From: Streptomyces subrutilus
GTDB taxonomy: Bacteria > Actinomycetota > Actinomycetes > Streptomycetales > Streptomycetaceae
NCBI RefSeq assembly: GCF_008704535.1
Contig: NZ_CP023701.1
Location: 6,490,001 to 6,554,000, forward strand
DNA length: 64,000 nt
Direction: 5' to 3'
Part shown: positions 7,979-17,616 of the stretch, in pieces
How positions within the stretch are numbered: position 1 is the stretch's first letter
Layout: the number at the start of each line of letters is the position of its first letter
Notes under the pieces: model-generated
What the model was told of the DNA's origin: nothing
Databases searched by the model: none
What the model saw: only the letters and a program-made list of their open reading frames with translations
Translations under genes and position numbers: made by a program

Positions 7979-8953
7979 ATGACGCACAGGGAGACGGCGC
8001 CGCGAGAGGGCACGGCGGCGCGGATGAGGACGCGGTCCGGTCGGAGCGCGCGGGGGGACGCGGCCCTGACCGGGGCCGTCTTCAAGGCCGTGGCCGCGGG
8101 TGCGCACATGACCGCGGACGCTCCGGGGGCGGTACGGACGGACGCGTCGGCCCCGGCACGGGCGGACGCGTCGGCCGAGGGGCCGGTGGAACCGTGGTGG
8201 GGCGGCGTGCGGGCCGCGGCCGCGCTGGGCCTGAGCCGGACCGAGTTCGCCCGGGCCGTTCAGCTGGGGATCGTACGGGTCGGCCCGCCGGCGCCCGCGG
8301 GCGGCGGGGCGCGCTACGCCCGCGCCGAGCTGGACCGGGTCAGAGCGGCCGAAGGCCCGCCGGAGGCGCTGCGCGAGCGGCTGGCGACCGTCGCCGGGGC
8401 GGAGGCCGCGGCCGCGGTGCTGAAGGTGGGACCCAGCCGCTTCACGCGGCTCGCCCGCTGCGGGCACGTGGTGCCGGTCGGCTACCGGATCAACCGCTAC
8501 CGGGCCGTGGTCTGGCTCTACCTGGCCGCGGAGCTGAGGGAGTTCGCCGCCCGGGAGCCGGAACTGCTGCGCGGGGTCGCGCCCGCGGCGGACCGGGAGC
8601 TGATGGCGGCCCGGGGGGACCTGCGGCCCCGCACGTGGCGCGGTCGGCACGTCGGGCTGCTGCTGAGACGGACCGCGGACCCGTGGGAGCGGGCGGCGGT
8701 GCTGGCGTCCGTACTGCCGGAGGACGAGGTGCGCGAGGCCGCGCCCGACCCGGCGGAGCGGATCGTCCTGGCCGCGCTCGCCCCGCCCCCGCCCTACGGA
8801 CACCCTCAGGTCCCCGTGGCCGCCGCCGTGGCGCAGGGCCTGCTCAAGGCCCTGCCGCCGGAGGAGGTCCGCCGGTACCGCGGCGACCTCGACCTCGCCC
8901 TGCGCGGGGCGCGCGGTCAGTCGAAGTCGACGGGGGACAGGGGGCCGACGTAG
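7979..8953 (+). CDS. hypothetical protein, probable DUF6397-type Streptomyces protein
   Basis: 324-residue basic, alanine-rich protein. Residues 60-110 (WWGGVRAAAALGLSRTEFARAVQLGIVRVG) and 130-185 (AEAAAAVLKVGPSRFTRLARCGHVVPVGYRINRYRAVVWLYLAAEL) each look like a helix-turn-helix or DNA-binding-like helical unit followed by a basic strand, so it may be a two-headed nucleic-acid-binding protein. I associate this architecture with a Streptomyces-specific family (DUF6397, from memory). ATG at 7979 is chosen over GTG 7976 because GAGG ends six bases upstream of it. Its 3' end overlaps the convergent YchJ-like gene by 37 bp. Confidence 0.7.
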   Translation: MTHRETAPREGTAARMRTRSGRSARGDAALTGAVFKAVAAGAHMTADAPGAVRTDASAPARADASAEGPVEPWWGGVRAAAALGLSRTEFARAVQLGIVRVGPPAPAGGGARYARAELDRVRAAEGPPEALRERLATVAGAEAAAAVLKVGPSRFTRLARCGHVVPVGYRINRYRAVVWLYLAAELREFAAREPELLRGVAPAADRELMAARGDLRPRTWRGRHVGLLLRRTADPWERAAVLASVLPEDEVREAAPDPAERIVLAALAPPPPYGHPQVPVAAAVAQGLLKALPPEEVRRYRGDLDLALRGARGQSKSTGDRGPT

Positions 8954-9318
8954 ACCCAGGCCCCGTCCTCGCGGGAGAAGGCGCTGTGCTCGTGCAGCGA
9001 ACCGGTGTGCCCGCCCTCGCGGTAGTGCGCCCGGAACTCGACCGCCCCCTCCGTCTCGAACATCCCGCCGCGCTCGGTGGCCAGGATCTCCAGCCGCTCC
9101 CAACGCTGCCCGGGCTCCAGGTCGAGCCGGTCCGGCCGGGTCGAGGAGTGCCAGGACCGCATCAGGTAGGCGGCATCGCCGACGGCGAAGGCGCTGAACC
9201 GCGAACGCATCAGGCGCTCGGCGGTGGGGGCCCGGCCGGCCCCGGAGTGGAAGCGGCCGCAGCACTCCGGATAGGCGGCGGGCAGCCCGCAGGGGCAGGG
9301 GAGGGCGGGGGTGGGCAT
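8917..9318 (-). CDS. YchJ-family SEC-C/metal-binding protein (UPF0225)
   Basis: 133-residue YchJ-like protein. The N terminus carries the cysteine cluster CPCGLPAAYPECCGRFHSG, a SEC-C-like zinc-binding unit, followed by the conserved LMRSRFSAFAVGDAAYLMRSWHSSTRP block and an NTF2-like remainder (FRAHYREGG, HEHSAFSREDGAWVYV). Function is unknown. It lies eight bases downstream of tesB and probably shares its transcript. The 3' end overlaps the opposing DUF6397-like gene. Confidence 0.85.
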   Translation of the reverse strand: MPTPALPCPCGLPAAYPECCGRFHSGAGRAPTAERLMRSRFSAFAVGDAAYLMRSWHSSTRPDRLDLEPGQRWERLEILATERGGMFETEGAVEFRAHYREGGHTGSLHEHSAFSREDGAWVYVGPLSPVDFD

Positions 9319-9326
9319 GGGCGTGC

Positions 9327-10235
9327 TCAGTTCTCGGAGGAGGGCTCGGACGGTGCGGCGGGCCGGGCCGGGTACGGACGGAAGAGGCCCTCCTGGACCA
9401 CGGAGACCAGCAGCCTGCCCTCCAGGTCGTAGATGCGGCCGCGGGCCAGGCCCCGGCCACCGTGCGCGATGGGCGACTCCTGGTCGTACAGGAACCACTC
9501 GTCCGCGCGGAAGGGCCGGTGGAACCACATGGCGTGGTCGAGGCTCGCCATGTCGAAACCGCGCATGCCCCAGAGGGGCTCCACCGGGATGCGCACGGCG
9601 TCGAGGAGGGTCATGTCGCTGGCGTAGGTGAGGGCGCAGGTGTGCACGAGCGGGTCGTCGCCCAGCGGGCCGACCGCTCGCATCCACACCGCGCTGCGCG
9701 GGTCGGCGTCCTTGAGCTCCTCGGGGCTCCAGCGGAGCCGGTCCACGTACCGGATGTCGAACGGCTGGCGGCGGGCCATCCGCTCCAGCGCCTCGGGCAG
9801 CGCGCCCAGGTGCTCGCGGATCTCGTCCGCCACCTTCGGGAGCGTGTCCGGGTGCGGGAACTCGACGCGGGGAGGGAGCTGGTGCTCGATGCCGCCCTCC
9901 TCGGGATGGTGGAAGGAGGCGGTGAGATTGAAGATCGTCTTGCCCTGCTGGACCGCGGTGACCCGGCGCGTGGTGAAGGACCGCCCGTCGCGCACCCGCT
10001 CCACCTGGTACACGATCGGCACCCCGGGGATGCCGGGGCGCAGGAAGTACGCGTGCAGCGAATGGACCGGCCGGTCGCTCTCGGTGGTACGGCCGGCGGC
10101 CACCAGCGCCTGGCCGGCGACCTGGCCGCCGAACACGCGCTGGAGCGACTCCTGGGGGCTGACGCCCCGGAAGATGTTGACCTCGATCTGCTCCAGGTCG
10201 AGCAGATCGACCAGTCTCTCTGCGGGGTTCGTCAT
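9327..10235 (-). CDS. tesB: acyl-CoA thioesterase II
   Basis: 302-residue double-hotdog thioesterase, the usual TesB length, hydrolysing medium- to long-chain acyl-CoA to free acid and CoA. The N-terminal hotdog starts LLDLEQIEVNIFRG with FGGQVAGQALVAA; the C-terminal half has the catalytic Asp in LTYASDMTLLDAV, SLDHAMWFHRPF, and the Gln of SVVQEGLFRP, matching the Asp-Thr/Ser-Gln triad arrangement. The ATG start is unambiguous. It follows the DExH helicase on the same strand with a 67-bp gap and precedes the YchJ-like gene by eight bases. Confidence 0.93.
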   Translation of the reverse strand: MTNPAERLVDLLDLEQIEVNIFRGVSPQESLQRVFGGQVAGQALVAAGRTTESDRPVHSLHAYFLRPGIPGVPIVYQVERVRDGRSFTTRRVTAVQQGKTIFNLTASFHHPEEGGIEHQLPPRVEFPHPDTLPKVADEIREHLGALPEALERMARRQPFDIRYVDRLRWSPEELKDADPRSAVWMRAVGPLGDDPLVHTCALTYASDMTLLDAVRIPVEPLWGMRGFDMASLDHAMWFHRPFRADEWFLYDQESPIAHGGRGLARGRIYDLEGRLLVSVVQEGLFRPYPARPAAPSEPSSEN

Positions 10236-10302
10236 CGGAGGGTCTCCACGTTCGGGTGCGGCGGGGCGGTGGCTGCGGGGGAGGGCGGTCGGTCGGGTGA
10301 GG

Positions 10303-12825
10303 TCAGAGCTGGCCGAGTTCGCCGACGGACGTGACCCGGACGACCGCCCGGCCCTCCTCGTCGGAGGCCGCGAGGTCCACCTCGGCGCTGATGCCCCAGC
10401 CGTGGTCCCCGTTGGGGTCGGCGAAGGTCTGGCGGACGCGCCACAGCCCGTGGGCCGGGTCCTCCTCGATCTGGAGGAGCTTGGGTCCGCGCGCGTCCGG
10501 ACCGGTGCCCAGGTCGTCGTACTCGTCCCAGTACCCGTCCATGGCCTCGCCCCAGGCGTCGGCGTCCCAGCCGGACTCGCCGTCCAGCTCGCCCAGCACG
10601 TTCACGTGGTCGAGGGCGGCCAGCTCCACCCGGCGGAACATGGCGTTGCGGACCAGGACGCGGAAGGCGCGCGGGTTGGCGGTGACCGGCTTGACCTGGT
10701 CCGCCTTCTCCTGGGCCTGCTCCGCCGTCTCCACCTCCGGGTTCGCCAACTGCTCCCACTCGTCCAGCAGGCTGGAGTCGACCTGGCGGACCAGCTCACC
10801 GAGCCACTCGATCAGGTCGTAGAGGTCCTCGGACTTGAGGTCGTCGGGGATGGTGTGGTCCAGCGCCTTGAACGCGCCGGCGAGGTACCGCAGCACGATG
10901 CCCTCGGTGCGGGCGAGCTCGTAGTAGGACGTGAACTCGGTGAACGTCATCGCGCGTTCGTACATGTCGCGGATGATCGACTTCGGCGACACGGGGTGGT
11001 CGCGGACCCACGGATGGCTCTTGGCGTACACGTCGTAGGCGTGGAAGAGGAGCTCGGCCAGGGGCTTGGGATAGGTGACGTCCTGGAGCCGCTCCATCCG
11101 CTCCTCGTACTCGATCCCGTCGGCCTTCATCGCACCCACGGCGATGCCGCGTTCCTTGTTCTGCTGGGCGGCCAGGATCTGGCGCGGGTCGTCCAGCGTG
11201 GACTCGACGACGGAGACCATGTCCAGCGCGTAGGAGGGGGACTCGGGGTCCAGCAGGTCGAAGGAGGCCAGCGCGAAGGTGGACAGCGGCTGGTTCAGCG
11301 CGAAGTCCTGCTGGAGGTCGACGGTGAGCCGGATGGTGCGGCCCTCCGCGTCCGGGGTGTCGAGCTTCTCGACCACACCGCCGTCCAGGAGCGAGCGGTA
11401 GATCGCGATGGCGCGGCGGATGTGTCGCAGCTGCGCCTTGCGCGGCTCGTGGTTGTCCTCCAGCAGGTGGCGCATCGCCTGGAAGGCGTCGCCGGGCCGG
11501 GCGATGACCGACAGCAGCATGATGTTGGTGACCTTGAAGCGGGAAGTCAGCGGCTCCGGGTCGGCCGCGATGAGCTTCTCGAACGTGGTGTCCGACCAGG
11601 CGACGAACCCCTCGGGCGCCTTCTTGCGCACCACCTTGCGCCGCTTCTTCGGGTCGTCGCCCGCCTTCGCGAGGGCCTTCTCGTTCTCGATCACGTGCTC
11701 GGGGGCCTGTGCGACCACGTAACCGGCGGTGTCGAAGCCGGCCCGGCCCGCGCGGCCGGCGATCTGGTGGAACTCGCGGGCGCGCAGCGTCCGGACCCGG
11801 TTGCCGTCGTACTTGGTGAGCGCGGTGAACAGCACCGTGCGGATCGGGACGTTGACCCCGACGCCCAGGGTGTCGGTACCGCAGATCACCTTCAGCAGAC
11901 CGGCCTGGGCGAGCTTCTCCACCAGCCGCCGGTACTTCGGCAGCATGCCGGCGTGGTGTACGCCGATCCCGTGCCGCACGTAGCGGGAGAGGTTCTGGCC
12001 GAACTTGGTCGTGAAGCGGAAATTGCCGATGAGATCGGCGATCCGGTCCTTCTCCTCGCGCGTGCACATGTTGATGCTCATGAGCGACTGTGCCCGTTCG
12101 ACGGCCTGGGCCTGGGTGAAGTGCACGATGTACACCGGGGCCTGCCGGGTCTCCAGCAGCTCGGTGATCGTGTCGGTGATCGGCGTGGTGACGTACTCGT
12201 AGGAGAGCGGGACCGGCCGGGTCGCGGACCGGACCACCGTGGTCGGCCGCCCCGTGCGGCGCGTCAGGTCCTCCTCGAACCGCTTCATGTCGCCGAGCGT
12301 CGCCGACATCAGCACGAACTGCGCCTGGGGCAGCTCCAGCAGCGGGATCTGCCAGGCCCAGCCGCGGTCCGGCTCCGCGTAGAAGTGGAACTCGTCCATC
12401 ACGACCTGGCCGATGTCGGCGTGCCTGCCGTCGCGCAGGGCGATCGAGGCCAGGACCTCGGCGGTGCAGCAGATCACCGGGGCGTCCGCGTTCACGGAGG
12501 CGTCGCCGGTCAGCATGCCCACGTTCTCGGTGCCGAAGAGCTTGCACAGGTCGAAGAACTTCTCCGACACCAGCGCCTTGATGGGCGCGGTGTAGAAGGT
12601 GACCTTGTCCTGGGCCAGCGCGGTGAAGTGGGCGCCCGCCGCCACCAGGCTCTTGCCGGAGCCGGTCGGGGTCGAAAGGATCACGTTCGCGCCGGAGACG
12701 ACCTCGATCAGTGCCTCCTCCTGCGCCGGGTACAGGGTGATGCCCTGCCCCTCGGCCCACGAGGAGAAGGCCTCGAAGAGGGCGTCGGGGTCGGCGTTCG
12801 GCGGGAGCTGATCAATGAGGGTCAC
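10303..12825 (-). CDS. DEAD/DEAH-box helicase with DUF3516 C-terminal domain
   Basis: About 840-residue superfamily 2 helicase. Q-like region ITLYPAQEEALIEV, Walker A STPTGSGKSL near residue 48, DExH box VVMDEFHFYAEPDRG near 150, SAT motif VLMSATLGD near 185, and motif VI region HQIAGRAGRAGFDTAG near 375 are all present. The C-terminal 400 residues form the DUF3516 region. Relatives resemble Ski2/HelY-like RNA helicases; RNA unwinding or decay is likely but inferred. The start is either GTG 12825 (MTLIDQLPP, with GGGGGG just upstream) or ATG 12834; I chose the former. It is divergent from the hydrolase at 12971. Confidence 0.9.
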   Translation of the reverse strand: MTLIDQLPPNADPDALFEAFSSWAEGQGITLYPAQEEALIEVVSGANVILSTPTGSGKSLVAAGAHFTALAQDKVTFYTAPIKALVSEKFFDLCKLFGTENVGMLTGDASVNADAPVICCTAEVLASIALRDGRHADIGQVVMDEFHFYAEPDRGWAWQIPLLELPQAQFVLMSATLGDMKRFEEDLTRRTGRPTTVVRSATRPVPLSYEYVTTPITDTITELLETRQAPVYIVHFTQAQAVERAQSLMSINMCTREEKDRIADLIGNFRFTTKFGQNLSRYVRHGIGVHHAGMLPKYRRLVEKLAQAGLLKVICGTDTLGVGVNVPIRTVLFTALTKYDGNRVRTLRAREFHQIAGRAGRAGFDTAGYVVAQAPEHVIENEKALAKAGDDPKKRRKVVRKKAPEGFVAWSDTTFEKLIAADPEPLTSRFKVTNIMLLSVIARPGDAFQAMRHLLEDNHEPRKAQLRHIRRAIAIYRSLLDGGVVEKLDTPDAEGRTIRLTVDLQQDFALNQPLSTFALASFDLLDPESPSYALDMVSVVESTLDDPRQILAAQQNKERGIAVGAMKADGIEYEERMERLQDVTYPKPLAELLFHAYDVYAKSHPWVRDHPVSPKSIIRDMYERAMTFTEFTSYYELARTEGIVLRYLAGAFKALDHTIPDDLKSEDLYDLIEWLGELVRQVDSSLLDEWEQLANPEVETAEQAQEKADQVKPVTANPRAFRVLVRNAMFRRVELAALDHVNVLGELDGESGWDADAWGEAMDGYWDEYDDLGTGPDARGPKLLQIEEDPAHGLWRVRQTFADPNGDHGWGISAEVDLAASDEEGRAVVRVTSVGELGQL

Positions 12826-12970
12826 ACCCCCCATCTTGCCTGGCTTCCCCCCGGATCAGGGAACCGGCGGACGTCGCGAAGATCATCGGCGGTACGCTGT
12901 GCCGTCGATGAGGCCCGGATGAAACGGTCAACCGGGTCCGACCAGCACACCACCGGGGCGGGGAACGACC

Positions 12971-13762
12971 ATGATGGGTCCGGCGCACTCACTGTCCGGC
13001 GCGGCAGCCTGGCTGGGCGTGGGGGCGGCGACGGCGGCCACCGGGTACGCGATGCCGTGGCCCGTTCTCGTCGTCGGCGCCCTGATCTGCGCCGGAGCGG
13101 CACTCGCCCCCGACCTCGACCACAAGTCGGCGACGATCTCCCGCGCCTTCGGACCGCTCTCCCGCGGCCTGTGCGAGGTGGTCGACAAGATCTCCTACGC
13201 CGTCTACAAGGCCACCCGCTCCCCGCGCGACGCCCGCCGCACCGGCGGCCACCGCACCCTGACGCACACCTGGCTGTGGGCCGTCCTGATCGGCTCCGGC
13301 GCCTCCGCCCTGGCCGTCACCGCCGACCGGTGGGGCGTGCTGGCCCTGCTCTTCGTCCACCTCGTGCTCGCCGTCGAGGGCCTGCTCTGGCGGGCGGCCC
13401 GGATGTCCAGCGACATCCTCGTCTGGCTGCTCGGCGCCACCAGTGCCTGGATCCTGGCCGGCGTCCTCGATCAGCCGGGCAACGGCGCCGGCTGGCTCTT
13501 CGACGCCCCGGGCCAGGAGTACCTCTGGCTCGGCCTGCCGATCATGCTCGGCGCGCTGGTCCACGACATCGGCGACGCGCTGACGGTCTCCGGCTGCCCC
13601 GTGCTCTGGCCCCTCCCGATCGCCGGCAAGCGCTGGTACCCGATAGGCCCGCCGAAGATGATGCGCTTCCGCGCCGGCAGCTGGGTGGAGCTCAAGGTCC
13701 TGATGCCGGTCTTCCTGCTCCTCGGCGGCTTCGGCGGGGCCTCCGCCCTCGGATTCATCTAG
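12971..13762 (+). CDS. YdjM-like membrane-bound metal-dependent hydrolase
   Basis: 263-residue integral membrane protein of the YdjM/DUF457 family. Conserved putative metal ligands are in ALAPDLDHKSATISRAFG (near residue 46-62), GGHRTLTHTWLW (HxxxH near 97) and VHDIGDALTVSGCPVLWP near 196. At least four hydrophobic segments surround them. In E. coli the relative is LexA-regulated, but its reaction is unknown. Two adjacent ATGs (12971, 12974) could serve as start. It is divergent from the helicase and convergent with the ABC exporter, with a strong hairpin between. Confidence 0.82.
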   Translation: MMGPAHSLSGAAAWLGVGAATAATGYAMPWPVLVVGALICAGAALAPDLDHKSATISRAFGPLSRGLCEVVDKISYAVYKATRSPRDARRTGGHRTLTHTWLWAVLIGSGASALAVTADRWGVLALLFVHLVLAVEGLLWRAARMSSDILVWLLGATSAWILAGVLDQPGNGAGWLFDAPGQEYLWLGLPIMLGALVHDIGDALTVSGCPVLWPLPIAGKRWYPIGPPKMMRFRAGSWVELKVLMPVFLLLGGFGGASALGFI

Positions 13763-13819
13763 GCCGTCCCATCCGGATCGCGCCGCCCGTCCCGGGCCGG
13801 CCGCGCCGCCCGGATCGAG

Positions 13820-13857
13820 CCGTGGCCCGGCCCCCACCAGCGGGGAACGGGCCACGG
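13820..13857. terminator. bidirectional hairpin terminator
   Basis: Ten-base perfect arms CCGTGGCCCG (13820-13829) and CGGGCCACGG (13848-13857), with an inner CCCC/GGGG pairing in the loop. It sits between the convergent hydrolase and ABC-exporter genes and can act on both strands. Confidence 0.7.
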
Positions 13858-13875
13858 GCGTCGCGGACGGCCGGG

Positions 13876-15657
13876 TCAGCCGTGCCAGGAGCGCCACAGC
13901 GACGCGTACGCCCCGTCGGCCGCAACCAGTTCCGCGTGCGACCCCAGCTCGCTGATCCTGCCGCCCTCGACCACCGCGATCACGTCCGCGTCGTGCGCGG
14001 TGTGCAGCCGGTGGGCGATCGCGATCACCGTCCGGCCGTCCAGCACGCGGGCCAGCGAACGCTCCAGGTGCCGCGCCGCTCGCGGGTCCAGCAGCGAGGT
14101 CGCCTCGTCGAGCACCAGCGTGTGCGGATCGGCCAGCACCAGCCGGGCCAGCGCGACCTGCTGCGCCTGCGCCGGGGTCAGCGCCGTCCCGCCGGAACCG
14201 ACCTCGGTGTCCAGCCCGGCCGCCAGGGCGCGCGCCCAGCCGTCGGCGTCCACCGAGTCCAGCGCCGCCCACAGCTCGGCGTCCCCGGCGCCCGCACGCG
14301 CCAGCCTCAGGTTGTCCCGCAGCGAGCCCACGAACACGTGGTGCTCCTGGTTGACCAGGGCCACGTGCTCGCGCACCCGTTCCGCGGGCATGCGCGACAG
14401 CCGGGCCCCGCCGAGCGTGACCTCGCCCGTCCGGGGCGCGTAGATGCCCGCCAGCAGCCGGCCCAGCGTGGACTTGCCCGCGCCCGAGGGCCCGACCAGT
14501 GCCATCCGGGTCCCCGGCGGCACCGACATCGACACCCGGTGCAGGACGTCCACGCCCTCGCGGTAGCCGAAGTGCACCTCGTCCGCACGGACCGCCCGGC
14601 CCTCCGGCGAGACGGCGGCGTCCCCCGCGTCCGGCTCGATCTCCCGCACGCCCACCAGCCGGGCCAGCGACACCTGCGCGATCTGCAGCTCGTCGTACCA
14701 GCGCAGGATCAGACCGATCGGATCGACCATCATCTGGGCCAGCAGCGCGCCCGTGGTCATCTGCCCCACCGACATCCAGCCCCGCAGCACGCAGTAGCCG
14801 CCGATGAGCAGCACCGAGCCGAGGATCGTCACGTAGGTGACGTTGATGACGGGGAAGAGGACCGTCCGCAGGTACAGCGTGTAGCGCTCCCAGGCGGTCC
14901 ACTCCTTGATCCGCCGCTCCGACAGGGCGATCCGGTCCGCTCCGAGGCGGTGCGCCTCGACCGTGCGGCCCGCGTCCACCGTCTCGGTCAGCGCGGCCGC
15001 CACCGCCGCGTAACCGGCCGCCTCCGAGCGGTACGCCGACGGCGCCCGGCGGAAGTACCAGCGGCAGCCGATCACCAGCACCGGCAGCGCGACCAGCGCG
15101 GCCAGCGCCAGCGGCGGCGCCGTCACCGCGAGCGCCCCGAAGAGCAGCCCCGCCCAGACCACGCCGATGGCCAGCTGCGGCACGGCCTCGCGCATGGCGT
15201 TCGCCAGCCGGTCGATGTCGGTGGTGATGCGCGAGAGCAGGTCGCCGGTGCCCGCGCGTTCCAGCACGCCCGGCGGCAGTCCGACCGACCGCACGAGGAA
15301 GTCCTCGCGCAGGTCCGCCAGCATCTCTTCGCCCAGCATCGCTCCGCGCAACCGGACCAATCGGACGAAACAGGTCTGCACGCCCAGCGCCAGTGCGAAC
15401 AGCAGTGCCATCTGCCCCAGGTGCAGCTCACGGGCGCCCGTCGCGAGCTGGTCCACGACCCGGCCCAGCAGGTACGGGCCGACCATGGAGGCGATCACCG
15501 CCACCGCGTTGACCGTCACCAGCAGCACGAAGGCCCGCCGGTGGCGCAGGAACAGTCCGCGCACATAGCCCCGGACGGTCGCCGACGTGCCCACGGGCAG
15601 GGTCGCGGCCGACTCGGGGGCCGCCGGGTCGTACTCCGGCGGTGCCAGGCCGATCAT
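13876..15657 (-). CDS. ABC exporter half-transporter (intact Walker A, degenerate signature)
   Basis: 593-residue type IV ABC exporter half: six-helix membrane domain (residues ~25-320) followed by a nucleotide-binding domain. Walker [13 protein letters not shown]-loop [12 protein letters not shown], Walker [13 protein letters not shown] and the H-loop AIAHRLH are intact, but the ABC signature is LTPAQAQQ instead of LSGGQ. Its partner upstream has the opposite defect. The ATG at 15657 overlaps the partner's stop by ATGA, so the two are co-translated and almost certainly heterodimerise. The substrate is unknown; multidrug or peptide export is possible. Confidence 0.9.
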   Translation of the reverse strand: MIGLAPPEYDPAAPESAATLPVGTSATVRGYVRGLFLRHRRAFVLLVTVNAVAVIASMVGPYLLGRVVDQLATGARELHLGQMALLFALALGVQTCFVRLVRLRGAMLGEEMLADLREDFLVRSVGLPPGVLERAGTGDLLSRITTDIDRLANAMREAVPQLAIGVVWAGLLFGALAVTAPPLALAALVALPVLVIGCRWYFRRAPSAYRSEAAGYAAVAAALTETVDAGRTVEAHRLGADRIALSERRIKEWTAWERYTLYLRTVLFPVINVTYVTILGSVLLIGGYCVLRGWMSVGQMTTGALLAQMMVDPIGLILRWYDELQIAQVSLARLVGVREIEPDAGDAAVSPEGRAVRADEVHFGYREGVDVLHRVSMSVPPGTRMALVGPSGAGKSTLGRLLAGIYAPRTGEVTLGGARLSRMPAERVREHVALVNQEHHVFVGSLRDNLRLARAGAGDAELWAALDSVDADGWARALAAGLDTEVGSGGTALTPAQAQQVALARLVLADPHTLVLDEATSLLDPRAARHLERSLARVLDGRTVIAIAHRLHTAHDADVIAVVEGGRISELGSHAELVAADGAYASLWRSWHG

Positions 15658-17504
15658 GCGGATTCCTCGATCTCTGTGAGTACCTCGTCCAGTTCGGTCG
15701 GTTCGGGCCGCGCGGCCCGCTGCTCCTCCTCGGTTTCGCGCGTCACCACCGCTCGGTAGAGCGGTTCGCCGTGCAGCAGCTCGCGGTGCGTGCCGATGGC
15801 GGCCACCGCGCCCTCGTGGATCAGGACGACCCGGTCGGCGCGGTCCAGCAGCAGCGGCGAGGAGGCCAGCACCACCGTGGTACGGCCTGCGCGCAGCGCC
15901 GCCACGCCGTCCGCGATCCGCGCCTCGGTGTGCGAGTCGACCGCCGAGGTCGGCTCGTCGAGCACCAACACCTCCGGGTCGGTGACCAGCGACCGGGCCA
16001 GGGCGAGCCGCTGGCGCTGGCCGCCCGAGAGCGACCGGCCGCGCTCGGTGATCCGCGCGTCCATCGGGTCGTCCACCCCGTCCGGAGCCGCCTGCAGCAG
16101 CGCGTCCAGCACGTCGCCGCACTGGGCCGCGCCCAGCGCGGCGTCCGGCTCGACCGCCCCGGAAGCCGGTACGTCGAACAGGTCGCGCAGGGTCCCCGAC
16201 AGCAGCACCGGCTCCTTGTCCTGGACGAGGACCAGCGTGCGCGCGGTGTCCAGCGCGAGCTCGTCCAGCGCGACCCCGCCCAGCAGTACGGACGGCTCCG
16301 CTGGCCCGCCCGCCTCCGCGTCCATCGGATGGCCGCCCAGCCGCTCCGCCAGCCGCCCCGCCAGGTCCGGGTCCCCGCACACCACGGCGGTGAACCGGCC
16401 CGCCGCAACCAGCAGCCCGGTCGCCGGGTCGTACAGGTCCCCACCGGGAGCGGGGACGGAAGCGGGAACGGGCACTCCGGCGGCCGCGGGCCGCTCGGCG
16501 GCGGCGTCCGTACGGGTCAGGGACAGCACCCGGGCGGCACGCTGCGCGGAGGGGCGCGAGAAGGAGTAGGCCATCGCGATCTCCTCGAAGTGCCTCAGCG
16601 GGTACAGCAGCGTGGCCACCGCGCTGAAGACCGCGACGAGCTGGCCCACCGCGATGCGGCCGTCCAGGACCAGCGCCGCGCCGTACCAGACGACCGTGAT
16701 CAGCAGCGCACCCGGCAGGAGCACCTGGATCGCGGAGATCAGCGCCCACATCCGGGCGCTGCGCACCGCGGCCTCGCGGACCTCCTGGGAGGCCTCGCGG
16801 TAACGGCCGAGGAACAGCTCCTCGCCGCCGATGCCGCGCAGGACCCGCAGACCCGCGACCGTGTCGGAGGCCAGCTCGGTGGCCTTGCCCGCCTTCTCCC
16901 GCTGGAAGTCGGCGCGTCTGGTGGCCCGGGGCAGCAACGGCAGCGCCGCCAGGGCGACCAGGGGCACGCCGATCGCCACGACCACGCCGAGTTCGGGGGC
17001 GTAGAAGAGCAGTCCGACGCAGACGAGCACGACGGTGACGGCGGCGGCGAGGAAGCGGGAGACCGCCTCGACGAACCAGCCGATCTTCTCCACGTCACCG
17101 GTGGACACGGCCACCACCTCGCCCGCGGCGACCCGCCGGGTCAGGGCCGAACCCAGCTCGGCGGTCTTGCGCGCGAGCAGTTGCTGCACGCGCGCCGCCG
17201 CGGTGATCCAGTTGGTGACGGCGGTGCGGTGGAGCATGGCGTCGCCGAGGGAGATGGCCGCGCCGAGCAGGACGACCAGGCCGCCCACGAGCAGCAGCCG
17301 GGTGGCATCGCGGTCGACGGCCGCGTCGATGCCCGTGCCCACCGCGTACGGCAGCCCCGCGATGCCGGAGAAGTGCAGCATGCCCCAGCACAGGCTCTTC
17401 GCCTGTCCGCCGAGTTGGCCGCGACCCAGCCACACGAGGAAGCGGGGTCCTGAGCGGGCGTCGGGTACCCCAGGGTCCGGATACGGTAGGTCGCTGATCT
17501 GCAT
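15654..17504 (-). CDS. ABC exporter half-transporter (degenerate Walker A, intact signature)
   Basis: 616-residue partner of the downstream half-transporter. The membrane domain occupies residues ~30-320. In the nucleotide-binding domain the P-loop is lost: the segment [19 protein letters not shown] stands where GxxGxGKS/T is expected. The signature [15 protein letters not shown] and Walker [14 protein letters not shown] are canonical, and the H-loop is replaced (VLASSPLLL). It therefore contributes the signature to the one intact ATP site of the heterodimer. It is first in a two-gene operon, 113 bp after the end of the D-lactate dehydrogenase gene. Confidence 0.9.
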   Translation of the reverse strand: MQISDLPYPDPGVPDARSGPRFLVWLGRGQLGGQAKSLCWGMLHFSGIAGLPYAVGTGIDAAVDRDATRLLLVGGLVVLLGAAISLGDAMLHRTAVTNWITAAARVQQLLARKTAELGSALTRRVAAGEVVAVSTGDVEKIGWFVEAVSRFLAAAVTVVLVCVGLLFYAPELGVVVAIGVPLVALAALPLLPRATRRADFQREKAGKATELASDTVAGLRVLRGIGGEELFLGRYREASQEVREAAVRSARMWALISAIQVLLPGALLITVVWYGAALVLDGRIAVGQLVAVFSAVATLLYPLRHFEEIAMAYSFSRPSAQRAARVLSLTRTDAAAERPAAAGVPVPASVPAPGGDLYDPATGLLVAAGRFTAVVCGDPDLAGRLAERLGGHPMDAEAGGPAEPSVLLGGVALDELALDTARTLVLVQDKEPVLLSGTLRDLFDVPASGAVEPDAALGAAQCGDVLDALLQAAPDGVDDPMDARITERGRSLSGGQRQRLALARSLVTDPEVLVLDEPTSAVDSHTEARIADGVAALRAGRTTVVLASSPLLLDRADRVVLIHEGAVAAIGTHRELLHGEPLYRAVVTRETEEEQRAARPEPTELDEVLTEIEESA

Positions 17505-17585
17505 GACGCCCCATGACTGGTCGAGTGGTTCAAACCGTGCAAGGTTCGCCTTCCGGACCGGCCGCGGGCAATCGATTTTCCGTCC

Positions 17586-17605
17586 TCGCCCGGACGGTCG
17601 GGCGA
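17586..17605 (-). terminator. hairpin after the D-lactate dehydrogenase gene
   Basis: Perfect 7-bp stem TCGCCCG/CGGGCGA with a 6-base loop, 12 bases beyond the stop codon at 17617 on the transcribed strand. The remaining part of this 112-bp gap should hold the promoter of the ABC operon; I could not pick out a convincing -10/-35 pair. Confidence 0.45.
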
Positions 17606-17616
17606 CGATCTCCTGG

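Noticed and set aside
9628-15759. Very long open frame on the plus strand (about 2040 codons)
   Set aside because: It is an artefact of the high third-position GC of genes on the other strand. It runs through tesB, the DExH helicase, the hydrolase in a different frame and the ABC genes, has no domain content, and its composition is His/Arg/Gln-rich.
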